Positions 42,857 to 52,099 of a stretch of DNA of 64,000 bases are shown here, piece by piece. The DNA comes from Falsiroseomonas sp051859025 (GTDB taxonomy: Bacteria; Pseudomonadota; Alphaproteobacteria; Acetobacterales; Acetobacteraceae): the NCBI RefSeq assembly GCF_051859025.1, contig NZ_JBHYGL010000008.1:75186-139185 (forward strand), in the 5' to 3' direction. Positions within the stretch are counted from its first letter, which is position 1; each line of letters starts with the position of its first letter. Under the pieces are notes generated by a model. It saw nothing but the letters and a program-made list of their open reading frames with translations. It had not been told where the DNA came from and ran no database searches. The position numbers were made by a program, and so were the translations under genes.

Positions 42857-44014
42857 CTATCCCCGGACCAGCACCGCACCCTCGAACAGCCGGCGCTGGG
42901 TGCGGAACAGGGTCGCGTGGTCGCAATGGAAGCCGCCCTTGGCCGCCTCGTCCGCCACCACCGCCGCATCCACCACCGCGATGCCGGAGGCATGGCCGAT
43001 GCGGATCGGCGCGCCGGGATCGGCCGGCCCCAGCAGCCGCGCCGGCACGCTGCCCGGGATGCGGCAGGCAACCGCCAGGCACAGCGCGCCCGTCGCCGTC
43101 ACCGCCCGGTGCGGCTGGCCCATGGAGATGATGCGGATGTGCAGATCAACCTCCGACGCGGCGAGAACGCGGCCATTGGCCAGCCTGGCCTCGACCGGCG
43201 CCCACAGCATCGCGATCCGCGGCAGGCTCGGCCGGGCGCGGGCGGCCTCGGCATCCCTGGCGACGCCCATCGCCACGGCGGCGTGGCGGCGGATGGCGTC
43301 CAGCTTTTCCAGCAGCGCGCCCTCCCCATCCAGCGCCTGCGCCGTGTCCACGCCCTGCCGCCCCATCGCCTCCGCCGCGACGAAGACGCAGGGGCTGGCG
43401 GCATCGACCATTGTCGCCTCCACCGCCCCGACGCCCGGCACTTCCAGCCGGTCCAGCACGCGGCCGCTCGGCAGCAGCGCGCCGGTGCGCGCGCCGCCGG
43501 GGTCGAGGAAATCGAGCCGGACGGGCGCGCCGCTGCCGGCGACGCCATCCAGCACGAAATCGCCATCGACCATCGCCTCCCCGTCCCGCGCCTCGAACCG
43601 CGCGCGGATGATGCGGCCGGCATTGGTGTCGTGGATGCGGACCTCCACCGGGCCATTCCTTGGCGCGTGCGGCAGCATTCCTTCATCCAACGCGAAGGGG
43701 CCGATGGCGGAGGACATGTTGCCGCAGCTGCCCCCGTAATCCACGAGGGCCTCCTTCACCGCCACCTGTCCGAAGGTGTAGTCCAGATCGGCATCGGGGC
43801 GCGTCGGCGGCCCCACGATGCAGACCTTGCTGAGCGAGGAGACGCCGCCGCCCATGCCATCGAGTTGCCGCGCCTCCGGGTCCGGCGACCCGATGGCGGC
43901 GAGGAAGATCGCGTCCCATTCCGCGCGATCCGCCGGCAGATCCTGCTGCCGGAACATGATGGCGCGGGAGGTGCCGCCGCGCATGAACACCGCCCTGAAC
44001 CGCCGCTGTGGCAT
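42857..44014 (-). CDS. PrpF/AcnD-accessory family protein (aconitate or oxalomesaconate isomerase type)
   Basis: A 385-residue protein of the PrpF family, with a diaminopimelate-epimerase-like fold. It has FMRGGTSRAIMFR at the start, LDGMGGGVSSLSKVC near 55, and YGGSCGNMSSAIGPFAL near 95. The family isomerises methyl-aconitate, 4-oxalomesaconate or similar unsaturated tricarboxylates. No prpC, acnD or gallate pathway genes are adjacent, so the exact reaction is open. A GGGAGGG site lies six bases before the ATG. The MFS gene follows. Confidence 0.88.
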   Translation of the reverse strand: MPQRRFRAVFMRGGTSRAIMFRQQDLPADRAEWDAIFLAAIGSPDPEARQLDGMGGGVSSLSKVCIVGPPTRPDADLDYTFGQVAVKEALVDYGGSCGNMSSAIGPFALDEGMLPHAPRNGPVEVRIHDTNAGRIIRARFEARDGEAMVDGDFVLDGVAGSGAPVRLDFLDPGGARTGALLPSGRVLDRLEVPGVGAVEATMVDAASPCVFVAAEAMGRQGVDTAQALDGEGALLEKLDAIRRHAAVAMGVARDAEAARARPSLPRIAMLWAPVEARLANGRVLAASEVDLHIRIISMGQPHRAVTATGALCLAVACRIPGSVPARLLGPADPGAPIRIGHASGIAVVDAAVVADEAAKGGFHCDHATLFRTQRRLFEGAVLVRG

Positions 44015-44133
44015 CGCTGGCCCTCCCCCATGCTCGGTATCGTTCTAGGGTGGGACCCGGCGCGGCGTCAGCCCCTCGACCGGCAAGGCAGGCACGCGCA
44101 AGATGTCCGGTACTTTCTGCGCACGGAGAACCC

Positions 44134-45258
44134 ATGGAAGCCGCCGCTCCCTTCCCCCTCTACGAACTCTCGGGCGCGCCGGAGGCTCGGGGCGAGTCCT
44201 ATGGCCGCCAGGCGGCGTTGCGAATCCGGAGCAGCATCGGCCACTACCACGCGCAATTGGCCGGCGGCGGGCTGGATGCCGGGCGCATCCACCGCCTGGC
44301 CCGCGCCTTCGTGCCCCGGGTGGAGGCCTTCGATCCGGCCTATGTCGCCGAGATGCGCGGCATCGCCCGCGGCGCCGATGTGGCGTTCGAGGATGTGATG
44401 CTGCTGAACTGCCGGACGGAGATCCTGCAACTGGCCAAGCGAGGCCTACCCGAGGAGGACCCCGATGGCTGCACCGGCGCGATCGTCACTCCCGAAGCCA
44501 CCGCCGATGGCACGCTGCTGCACGGCCAGAACTGGGACTGGAAAAGCGAATGCGCGGAGACAGGCGTGGTGCTGCGCATCCGGCGCGATGACGGACCGGA
44601 TATCCTGACCTTCGTGGAGGCCGGCGGCCTGGCCCGCGCCGGCCTGAATGCCGCGGGCATCGCCATCACCGCCAACTACCTGGAATCGGATCGCGACTAC
44701 CGGACGGAAGGCGTGCCGCTGTCCCTGCTGCGCCGGAAGGTGCTGGAGCAGGAGCAGGTGGCGCTGGCGGTGCGCGCCATCTACGCCACGCCGAAATCGG
44801 CATCGAACAACGTGATGCTTTCCCACGCCTCCGGCTGGGCGATCGACATCGAATGCGCGCCGGATGAGAGTTTCCTGCTGCACGCGCAGGACGGGCTGCT
44901 GGTCCACGCCAACCACTGGCAATCGCCGGTGGCGCTGGCGAAGCTGCGGGACACCGGCATCCAGACCACGCCGGACAGCGTCTATCGCGACCAGCGCGTG
45001 ATGGCGGCGCTGCGCGCCAGGCGCGGCGCAATCACCATGGATGATCTGCGCGAAGCCTTCTTCGACGATTGGCAATCGCCCTGGGCCGTCTGCCGTCCGC
45101 CGCGGATGAGCCTGGGTGGCAACCTCTCCGCCACCGTGGCCATGATCCTGATGAAGCCCGCGGAGGGCCACATGGAGATCGCGCCCCTGCCCGCGCTGAA
45201 CCGCGTCTTCACGACCTACAGGCTGAAGCCGGAAACGGTCGCGAAGGCCGCGGAATAG
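44134..45258 (+). CDS. C45 peptidase / acyl-CoA:6-aminopenicillanate acyltransferase-like Ntn hydrolase
   Basis: A 374-residue Ntn-hydrolase precursor. Autocleavage is expected before Cys113 in DPDGCTGAIV, giving an N-terminal nucleophile, and GQNWDWKSE follows as in penicillin acyltransferase-like enzymes. The N-terminal part has the family's LYELSGAPEARGESYGRQ. Bacterial members hydrolyse N-acyl or peptide amides. The start at 44134 has an ACGGAGA site. It converges with the aminotransferase operon, which suggests amide-derived amines or amino acids as substrates, by context only. Confidence 0.85.
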   Translation: MEAAAPFPLYELSGAPEARGESYGRQAALRIRSSIGHYHAQLAGGGLDAGRIHRLARAFVPRVEAFDPAYVAEMRGIARGADVAFEDVMLLNCRTEILQLAKRGLPEEDPDGCTGAIVTPEATADGTLLHGQNWDWKSECAETGVVLRIRRDDGPDILTFVEAGGLARAGLNAAGIAITANYLESDRDYRTEGVPLSLLRRKVLEQEQVALAVRAIYATPKSASNNVMLSHASGWAIDIECAPDESFLLHAQDGLLVHANHWQSPVALAKLRDTGIQTTPDSVYRDQRVMAALRARRGAITMDDLREAFFDDWQSPWAVCRPPRMSLGGNLSATVAMILMKPAEGHMEIAPLPALNRVFTTYRLKPETVAKAAE

Positions 45259-45264
45259 CCCGCG

Positions 45265-46584
45265 CTACGCGATGGCGCGCAACGCCCGCGCCATCGCGTC
45301 CACCGTCTGCGCCACCTGCGCCTGCGTCACCACCAGCGGCGGGGACAGCACCATCGTGTCGCCGGCCGCGCGCACCAGCACGCCATCGGCGAAGCAGGCA
45401 TCGGCCACTGCCGCGCCGCGCACGCCCGGTGCGCCGGCGCGCGGTTCCAACTCCACCGCAGCCAGCAACCCGCAGTGCCGCACATCGATGACATGCGGCG
45501 CGGATTGCAGCGCCAGCAGCGCCGCCGCGAAGGGCTTCGCGATGGCGGTGGAGGCTTCGAACATCCCCTCCTGCTGGTAGGCGTCCAGCGCGGCCATCCC
45601 CGCCGCGCAGGCCAGCGGATGGGCGGAATAGGTGTAGCCATGCATGAATTCCGGCGCGCCGGCCGGGCCCTGCATGAAGGCGTCGAAGACGCGGCCATTC
45701 ACCAGCGTGGCGCCCATCGGCACGGCGCCGTTGGTCAGCCCCTTCGCCATGCACATGATGTCCGGCCAGACGCCCAGCGCCTCCGCCGCCGTGCAGGCGC
45801 CGAGGCGCCCGAAACCCGTGATGACCTCGTCGAAGATCAGCAGGATGCCGTGGCGGTCGCAGCGCGCGCGCAGCGCCTCCAGGTAACCGACCGGCGGGGG
45901 ATAGACGCCGCCCGATCCCGTCACCGGCTCCACGATCACCGCCGCCACCGTGGAGGGGTCCTGCACCGCCAGGATTTCCTCGAGCCCCGCCAGCCAGTGA
46001 TCACCGGCGGCCGGGCGTTCGCGCAGAAAGCGCTGCGCGGGGTCATGCGGCAGCGGCATGTGGAAGACATCCGCCAGCAGCGGCCCGAAATCCCGCTTGT
46101 GCCGCGCGATGCCGCCGACGCTGAGACCCCCGAAGCCGACGCCGTGATAGGATTTCGCCCGGCCGATGAACTTCACCCGCGCCGCATCACCGCGGGCGCG
46201 GTGGTAGCCGCGGGCGATCTTCAGCGCGGTGTCCACGGCCTCCGACCCCGAATTGCTGAAGAAGGCCCGCGCCATGCCCGGCACCGCATCCAGCAGGCGT
46301 CTGGCAAAAGCAAAGGCGCCGGGATGCGACATGCGGAAGGAGGAGACGAAATCGAGCGTCCCCGCTGCCTCCCGGATCGCCGCCGTGATGCGCGGATGGG
46401 CATGGCCCGCATTCACGCACCAGAGCCCCGCCATCATGTCCAGCACGCGCCGGCCATCGGGGGTGATGTAGTGCATACCCTCCGCACGCTCGAAGATCAT
46501 CGGTGCGTCGGTGAATCCCCGCATGGCGGTGAAGGGCAGCCAGACGCCATCCTCGAGCGCTGGCGTGTTGGGCAGGTGGTTCAT
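45265..46584 (-). CDS. Class III (omega) aminotransferase
   Basis: A 439-residue PLP enzyme like beta-alanine/omega-amino acid:pyruvate aminotransferase. Seen are FSNSGSEAVDTALKIARGYH near residue 110, FDEVITGFGRLG with the cofactor Asp, and the Lys region CMAKGLTNGAVPMGA. The end VTQAQVAQTVDAMARAL is typical. Its start overlaps the oxidase gene stop (ATGA), so it belongs to the GntR-oxidase-aminotransferase operon. It probably transaminates an amine or omega-amino acid to pyruvate. Confidence 0.92.
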   Translation of the reverse strand: MNHLPNTPALEDGVWLPFTAMRGFTDAPMIFERAEGMHYITPDGRRVLDMMAGLWCVNAGHAHPRITAAIREAAGTLDFVSSFRMSHPGAFAFARRLLDAVPGMARAFFSNSGSEAVDTALKIARGYHRARGDAARVKFIGRAKSYHGVGFGGLSVGGIARHKRDFGPLLADVFHMPLPHDPAQRFLRERPAAGDHWLAGLEEILAVQDPSTVAAVIVEPVTGSGGVYPPPVGYLEALRARCDRHGILLIFDEVITGFGRLGACTAAEALGVWPDIMCMAKGLTNGAVPMGATLVNGRVFDAFMQGPAGAPEFMHGYTYSAHPLACAAGMAALDAYQQEGMFEASTAIAKPFAAALLALQSAPHVIDVRHCGLLAAVELEPRAGAPGVRGAAVADACFADGVLVRAAGDTMVLSPPLVVTQAQVAQTVDAMARALRAIA

Positions 46585-47861
46585 GCGGACCTCGCGCGAT
46601 CCAGCGCATCCCGCGCCCGGAAATACAGCGATCCGGCGGCGGCATAGACGCTGCGGAAGGGGTGCAGCGGAATGGGGCGAAGGGGCGTCGCGGGCGGCAG
46701 GGGCAGATCCTCCGCCGGCGCGCCCGCCAGCAGATCGGCCAGCGCGGGCCCGGCGGCGGTGCACCAGGCCACGCCCTTGCCGTTGTCCTGCATCACGGCG
46801 AAGACGCCCTCCGCCAGGCGGAACAGCCGCGGCAGACGGTCCGGCGTGATGCCGACGCGCCCGCCCCACCAGAAGGACGGCGGCTGGTCCGGCAGCGCGG
46901 GATAGAGGCGCGCGCGCATCCGTTCCGGCACGGTGAAGGATCGTAGCCCGCGCGGCGCCCGCAGCGTGCCCTTCCCCCCCACCACCAGCCGCCCAGAGGC
47001 ATCCCGCCGCCAGTAGCGCAGCACCCGGCGCGTATCCGACACCACCTGCCCGCCCGGCAGCACCCCCGAAGCGGGCGCGGTCGCCGTCTGGAAGGACCAG
47101 ACCGCCATGATGGTATGCGCCAGCCCCGGCCACAGCGCGCCCGGCGCCGCATTGGTCGCCAGCAGCACGCGCCGCGCGCGCAGTGCGCCCGATGCCGTCT
47201 CCAGCCGCCAGGCCGCGCCATCGGGGCGGATGGCGGTGACGCGCGATGGCGCATGGATGCGCGCCCCCGCCGCCAGCGCCGCCCGCGCCAGGCCGCGCGC
47301 CAGCGACAGCGGCTGCACGCTGCCGCCCCTTTCGTCGATCCAGCCGCCGAGGTAGCCGGCCGCGCCGGTGATGGCGCGCACCTCCTCCGCCCCCAGCATC
47401 CGCACCGGCGCGCCCCATTCGGCCCAGGCGCGGCATCGCTGGCGGCATTCCTCCAGCGCTACGGGATTGTCCGCCACCTGAAGCCAGCCCGCGCGCGTCG
47501 CCTCGCATTCGATGCCGAGCCGTTCGATCAGCGCGAAGAGAGCATCCGCGTCCCTGGCCCCGGCCTCGTGCAGCCGCGGGCCGAGAACCTCACCGAAATC
47601 CTTGACCAGATCGGGGACAAAGTGTTTCAGCCCCGGGATCACCTGGCCGCCATTGGCCCCCGATGCCGCGGCGCCCGGTGCCTCTGCCTCCAGCACCGTC
47701 ACCGCCACGCCGCGCTCCGCCAGGGCGAGCGCGGTCGACAGGCCCGTATAGCCGGCGCCGATGATCGCGACCTCGGCCTCCGCCACGCCATCCAGCGGCA
47801 GCAGCGCCACCGCCGGCGTGGCGGTCGCCAGCCAGAGGGATCGCTGCCGCGGCACGGTCAT
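46581..47861 (-). CDS. FAD-dependent amine/amino acid oxidase (DAO family, PuuB-like)
   Basis: A 426-residue flavoprotein. The FAD motif VAIIGAGYTGLSTALALAERG lies at about residues 29-48, with VLEAEAPGAAASGANGG following, as in gamma-glutamylputrescine and glycine oxidases; the C-terminal DNGKGVAWCTAAG binds flavin. It oxidises a primary or secondary amine with release of aldehyde or keto acid. It is coupled to both its neighbours by four-base overlaps. The pairing with an omega-aminotransferase fits polyamine or similar amine catabolism. Confidence 0.88.
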   Translation of the reverse strand: MTVPRQRSLWLATATPAVALLPLDGVAEAEVAIIGAGYTGLSTALALAERGVAVTVLEAEAPGAAASGANGGQVIPGLKHFVPDLVKDFGEVLGPRLHEAGARDADALFALIERLGIECEATRAGWLQVADNPVALEECRQRCRAWAEWGAPVRMLGAEEVRAITGAAGYLGGWIDERGGSVQPLSLARGLARAALAAGARIHAPSRVTAIRPDGAAWRLETASGALRARRVLLATNAAPGALWPGLAHTIMAVWSFQTATAPASGVLPGGQVVSDTRRVLRYWRRDASGRLVVGGKGTLRAPRGLRSFTVPERMRARLYPALPDQPPSFWWGGRVGITPDRLPRLFRLAEGVFAVMQDNGKGVAWCTAAGPALADLLAGAPAEDLPLPPATPLRPIPLHPFRSVYAAAGSLYFRARDALDRARSA

Positions 47862-48712
47862 GGGCCCGCGCAGCGCAGATGGTCTTCCAGCAGCCGCGCG
47901 GCCTTCGCGTTGTCCCCGGCCTCCAGCGCATCCAGCACCGCCAGATGTTCCCGGCAGCTGTCATGCGCGCGGTTGTCGCCGAAGCGCCAATCCGCATTCA
48001 CCAGCGCGCGCAGGCGGTTCTGCGCTTCCACCGCATCGATGAAGAAGCGGTTGCCGCTGCCCTGCGCGAGGCCCAGGTGGAAGGCGGCATTCATCTCGAA
48101 CAGCCGCACCGCCTCCACATCCCGCCAGGGCCGCGCCAGCACCGCTTCATGCGCATCGCGCATCGCCCGCGCGAAGCCAGCGTCCAGCGCATAGCCGGGC
48201 TCCCGCAGCGCGGCCGGTTCCACCACCAGGCGGAAGCGCATGGCGGCCGTCCGCTCCTCCGCCCCCGCCAGCGTGGCGGCGAAATGCCAGCCCTGCGCGG
48301 GGTTGCGCCCCACCACGCCCAACGCCGAAAGCCGCGCCAGGGCGCGGGAGACAAGGCCGCGGGGCTGGCCGAATTGCCGCATCAGGTCGGCTTCCCGCAC
48401 CACCTCCGCCAGCGCGCCTTCAGCCCGCGCGCGGGCGATGGCGCTGACCAGCGCATCGACGGGATCGCGCGCCTCCATCGCCGGCAATTCCCGCCCGGGA
48501 TCGGCCAGCACCATCAGGCGCCCGCGGCGCTGCGTGATGCCCGCTTCCTCCAGCAGCCGCAGCGCGGCCCGGACGGGGGTGCGGGAAACGGCCAGGCGGC
48601 CGGCCAGCACGGCCTCCACCACCGGGCTGCCGGGCGGCGTGGCTTCCGCCAGCCACAGCTGCCGGGCGGCGCGGGCGAGGTCGTGATGCAGGGGGGAGAT
48701 CGGGGCTGTCAT
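47858..48712 (-). CDS. GntR-family regulator with two winged-helix domains and an FCD domain
   Basis: A 284-residue transcription factor. Residues 10-70 form one winged helix with AVSRTPVRAALRLLEEAG, the GntR recognition region. Residues 86-147 look like a second winged helix (VREADLMRQFGQPRGLVSRALARLSALGVV). Residues 148-284 are an FCD-type effector domain with the metal-ligand pattern NAAFHLGLA and REHLAVLDALEAGD. It heads the operon with the amine oxidase and aminotransferase and is divergent from the ABC importer, so it probably controls both. GTG 48718 is an alternative start. Confidence 0.85.
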   Translation of the reverse strand: MTAPISPLHHDLARAARQLWLAEATPPGSPVVEAVLAGRLAVSRTPVRAALRLLEEAGITQRRGRLMVLADPGRELPAMEARDPVDALVSAIARARAEGALAEVVREADLMRQFGQPRGLVSRALARLSALGVVGRNPAQGWHFAATLAGAEERTAAMRFRLVVEPAALREPGYALDAGFARAMRDAHEAVLARPWRDVEAVRLFEMNAAFHLGLAQGSGNRFFIDAVEAQNRLRALVNADWRFGDNRAHDSCREHLAVLDALEAGDNAKAARLLEDHLRCAGP

Positions 48713-48790
48713 CGTCACGCTTGAACCTAACGCCGTTTTGGTATTTCGTGCAAATGAAGAACCGAAACCGGCTGCGAGAGGGATTTCCTG

Positions 48791-50344
48791 ATGCAGTGTC
48801 GCACCGCCATCGCCGCGCTTGCCACCCTGTGCGCCCTGGCCCTGCCCGTGGCGGCGCAGCCCCAGGATACGCTGCGCATCCGCCTCAATGCCGACATCCG
48901 CTCCACCGACCCCGGCGTGAACCGGGACGCGAACACCGATGGCATCGCCTGGCACATCGTGGAGGGCCTGGTCGCGCTGCGCGACGATGCCACCGTGGCG
49001 CCCATGCTGGCGGAGCGTGTCGATGTCTCCGCCGATGGCCTGACCTACACCTTTCCGCTGCGCGCTGGCATCCGCTTCCACAACGGCCAGCCGCTCGCCT
49101 CGGCCGACGTCGCCTTCGCCATGCAGCGCTACATGCGGCGTGAGGTGAATTGGCGCTGCCGGGGGGACCTCGATTCGGCCGTCACGCGCCTGGTCGCGGT
49201 GGAGACGCCGGATGACCGCACCGTGGTGATGCGGCTGGAGAAACCATCCGCCCTGTTCCTGACGATCCTCGCCCGCCCGGATTGCGGCCAGGCCGGCATC
49301 TGGCACCGGGACAGCCTGAGTGCGGATGGCAGCTGGCGCGCGCCGATCGGCACCGGCCCCTTCCGCCTGGGCGAATGGCGCCGCGGGCAGTTCGTGGAAC
49401 TGACGCGCTTCGCCGACTACGCCGCCCTGCCGGGGGAGCCCACGGGCCTTGGCGGCAACAAGACGCCGATGGTGGAACGCGTGCGCTTCACCATCATCCC
49501 GGATGAGGCCGCCGCCCGCGCCGCGCTGCTCGCCGGCAATATCGATGTCCTGCCCGATGCCAGGTCTCGGGACCTGCCGGACATCCGCGCGCGGCCCGGC
49601 TTCACCGTGCATTCCTCGCCGTCCATGGACCTGCAGGCCGTGCTGATGCAGACGCGCGATCCGCTGCTGCAGGATGTGCGCATGCGCCGCGCCATCGCGC
49701 TGGCCATCGACGTGCCGGAACTGGTGCGCGCGGTCAGCGAGGGTGGGTCCCGCCCCAGCCGATCCCCCATCCCCCCCGCCTCCGCCTTCAACACGCCAGC
49801 CATGCTGGAAGTGCCGGCGCGGGATTTGGCGCAGGCGCGCCGGCTGGCGCAGGAAGCGGGCTATCGCGGCCAGAGGCTGCGCATCATCACCACGCGCCGC
49901 TACGAGGCCTTCTACGAGATCGCGGTCGTGGTGCAGGACATGCTGAAGGAAGCGGGCATCGAGAGTGAGCTGGAAGTGCTGGAATGGGCCACGCAGCTCG
50001 ATCGCTACAGCCGCGGCGACTACCAGATGATGGCCTTCGGCTTCTCGGCCCGGCTCGATCCTTCCCTGTCCTATGAGATGTTCACCGGCCCCAAGGCGAC
50101 GCAGCCCCGCAAGGCCTGGGACAGCCCCGCCGCGCAGGCGCTGCTGGACCAGACCATGGCGGAGACGGATTCCGCCCGCCGGCGCGCGGGGTTCGAGGCG
50201 CTGCACGCGCGGCTGCTGGAGGAGGTGCCGATGATCGCGCTCTATTCCTCCACCACCCATGGCGTCACGCCGCGCCATGTCCAGGGCTATCGTTCATGGG
50301 CCGTGGATGCGCCGCGCGCCTGGGGCGTCAGGATCGCTCGCTGA
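48791..50344 (+). CDS. ABC transporter substrate-binding protein, peptide/opine family
   Basis: A 517-residue periplasmic binding protein of the SBP_bac_5 family. The signal peptide (CRTAIAALATLCALALPVAA) precedes the mature domain, with the family patterns VEGLVALRDDATVAPMLAE and IRFHNGQPLASADVAFAMQR, and MRRAIALAIDVPELV in the second lobe. It binds oligopeptides, opines or nickel-type ligands. It opens a four-gene ABC operon and lies 78 bases from the divergent GntR regulator, so the ligand is probably the amine-containing compound degraded by that operon. Confidence 0.9.
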   Translation: MQCRTAIAALATLCALALPVAAQPQDTLRIRLNADIRSTDPGVNRDANTDGIAWHIVEGLVALRDDATVAPMLAERVDVSADGLTYTFPLRAGIRFHNGQPLASADVAFAMQRYMRREVNWRCRGDLDSAVTRLVAVETPDDRTVVMRLEKPSALFLTILARPDCGQAGIWHRDSLSADGSWRAPIGTGPFRLGEWRRGQFVELTRFADYAALPGEPTGLGGNKTPMVERVRFTIIPDEAAARAALLAGNIDVLPDARSRDLPDIRARPGFTVHSSPSMDLQAVLMQTRDPLLQDVRMRRAIALAIDVPELVRAVSEGGSRPSRSPIPPASAFNTPAMLEVPARDLAQARRLAQEAGYRGQRLRIITTRRYEAFYEIAVVVQDMLKEAGIESELEVLEWATQLDRYSRGDYQMMAFGFSARLDPSLSYEMFTGPKATQPRKAWDSPAAQALLDQTMAETDSARRRAGFEALHARLLEEVPMIALYSSTTHGVTPRHVQGYRSWAVDAPRAWGVRIAR

Positions 50345-50345
50345 G

Positions 50346-51290
50346 GTGGCCTTCTACGTCCTGAAGCGCCTTCTGGCCGCCATCCCGACCCTGTTCCTGG
50401 TGGCGGCCAGCGTCTTCTTCCTGATGCGCCTCATCCCCGGCGATCCCGCGCTGCTGGTGCTGGGCGATGCGGCGACGCCGGAATCGGTGGCCGACCTTCG
50501 CGCCGCCATGGGGCTCGACAGCCCCATCCCCGTGCAGTTCGGCCTCTGGCTCGCGCAACTCGCCGGCGGCGACCTCGGCCTGTCCATCACATCCGGGGAG
50601 GCCGTGGGCCCGCTGATCCTGGACCGCTTCGGCGTCACCGCTGCCATCGTGCTGGCGGCCGTCGCCATCGCGGCGCTGGTCGCGGTGCCGGCCGGGATGC
50701 TGGCGGCGTGGCGGCAGGGCAGCTGGGGGGACATCGCGGCGGTGTCGCTGGCGACGCTGCTGCTCTCCATCCCGTCCTTCTGGCTCGGCCTCATCCTGCT
50801 GCTGGTCTTCGGCCTCAAGCTCGGCTGGGTTCCCGTCGTCGGCTACGTCACCTTCGCGGAGGATGCCTGGGCCGCGCTGCACTACATCGCCCTGCCCGTC
50901 GCCACCCTGGCGCTGGTGGAGATCGGCGTGCTGATCCGCATGGCGCGTGCCTCGACCATCGAGGTCCTGCGCCTCGACTACATCGCCCATGCCCGCGCCA
51001 AGGGCGTGCCGGAATCCCGCGTGCTGCTGCGCCACGCCTTCCCCAACGCCTTCGCGCCGACGCTGACGCTGCTGGGCCTGGTGCTGGGCAACCTGCTGGG
51101 CGGCATCGCGGTGATCGAGACGGTCTTCACCCTGCCCGGCCTCGGCCGCCTGCTGGTGGAGGCGATCTTCGCGCGGGATTATCCCGTCATCCAGGGCGTC
51201 ATGCTGTTCATCGCGCTGGTCTATGTCGGCGTGAATCTGGTGGTGGACCTGCTCTACCCCGTCTTCGATCCGCGAGTGGCCGCTTCGTGA
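50346..51290 (+). CDS. ABC permease, DppB/OppB type
   Basis: A 314-residue membrane protein with six helices. It has the N-terminal YVLKRLLAAIPTLFLVA and MRLIPGDPA typical of DppB, and the cytoplasmic EAA loop HARAKGVPESRVLLRHAFPN for contact with the ATPase. The start is GTG, one base after the binding-protein stop. Its stop overlaps the GTG of the next permease gene. Confidence 0.9.
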   Translation: MAFYVLKRLLAAIPTLFLVAASVFFLMRLIPGDPALLVLGDAATPESVADLRAAMGLDSPIPVQFGLWLAQLAGGDLGLSITSGEAVGPLILDRFGVTAAIVLAAVAIAALVAVPAGMLAAWRQGSWGDIAAVSLATLLLSIPSFWLGLILLLVFGLKLGWVPVVGYVTFAEDAWAALHYIALPVATLALVEIGVLIRMARASTIEVLRLDYIAHARAKGVPESRVLLRHAFPNAFAPTLTLLGLVLGNLLGGIAVIETVFTLPGLGRLLVEAIFARDYPVIQGVMLFIALVYVGVNLVVDLLYPVFDPRVAAS

Positions 51291-52099
51291 AGCGGCCGAG
51301 GCTGAACCTGGTGATCGGCGGTACGCTGATGGGGGCCGTGCTGGCGCTGGCGGTCGTCGCGCTGGCCTGGACACCCTATGACCCCGTGCGGACCAACCTG
51401 CGGCGCCGCCTGCGGCCGCCATCGGCCGAGTATTGGCTCGGCACCGATGAATTCGGGCGCGATGTCGCATCGCGCCTGATGGCGGGCGCCGTCACCAGCC
51501 TTGGCGTCGCGGCCGCGACGGTGGTGGTGGCGCTGGTCATCGGCATCGCCATCGGGCTCGCCAGCGGCTTCCTGCGGGGCTGGGTGGATCGCGTGCTGGG
51601 CGCGGTGAACGACACGCTGCTGGCCTTTCCCGGGATATTGCTCGCGCTCGGGCTGCTGGCGGTGATCGGCCCGTCACGCAGCGGCATCGTGCTGGCACTC
51701 GGCCTCGCCTACGCCCCCACCGTCGCGCGCGTCGTGCGCGGCAGCGTGCTGTCGATCCGCGAACGCGAATTCGTGGAGGCATCGCGCGCGCTCGGCAATT
51801 CCGAGGGCTATACGCTGCTCCGCCACGTGCTGCCGCATACCGCCGCACCGGTCATCGTGCTGGCGACATCGTTGTTCGGCTGGGTGATCCTGTCGGAAAG
51901 CGCGCTGTCCTTCCTCGGCCTCGGCGTGCCGCCACCCGCCGCCACCTGGGGCAACATGCTGGCCTCCGCCCGCCCCTTCATGGGGGAGGCGCCTCTGCTC
52001 TCCATCGCCCCCGGCGCGCTGATCGCCATCTGCCTGCTCGGCGTGAACCTGTTGGGCGACGCGCTGCGGGACCTGCTGGACCCGAGGGACGGCGCGTGA
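51287..52099 (+). CDS. ABC permease, DppC/OppC type
   Basis: A 270-residue membrane protein. It begins at GTG overlapping the DppB-like stop, with an N-terminal helix then the conserved YWLGTDEFGRDVASRLMAGA of DppC, and the EAA loop EASRALGNSEGYTLLRHVLP. It pairs with the DppB-like permease to form the channel. The stop overlaps the GTG start of the ATPase gene. Confidence 0.9.
   Translation: MKRPRLNLVIGGTLMGAVLALAVVALAWTPYDPVRTNLRRRLRPPSAEYWLGTDEFGRDVASRLMAGAVTSLGVAAATVVVALVIGIAIGLASGFLRGWVDRVLGAVNDTLLAFPGILLALGLLAVIGPSRSGIVLALGLAYAPTVARVVRGSVLSIREREFVEASRALGNSEGYTLLRHVLPHTAAPVIVLATSLFGWVILSESALSFLGLGVPPPAATWGNMLASARPFMGEAPLLSIAPGALIAICLLGVNLLGDALRDLLDPRDGA

Noticed and set aside
48713..48790. 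Possible sigma-54 promoter in the GntR-ABC gap
   Set aside because: GG and GC elements are 8 bases apart, not the required 10.
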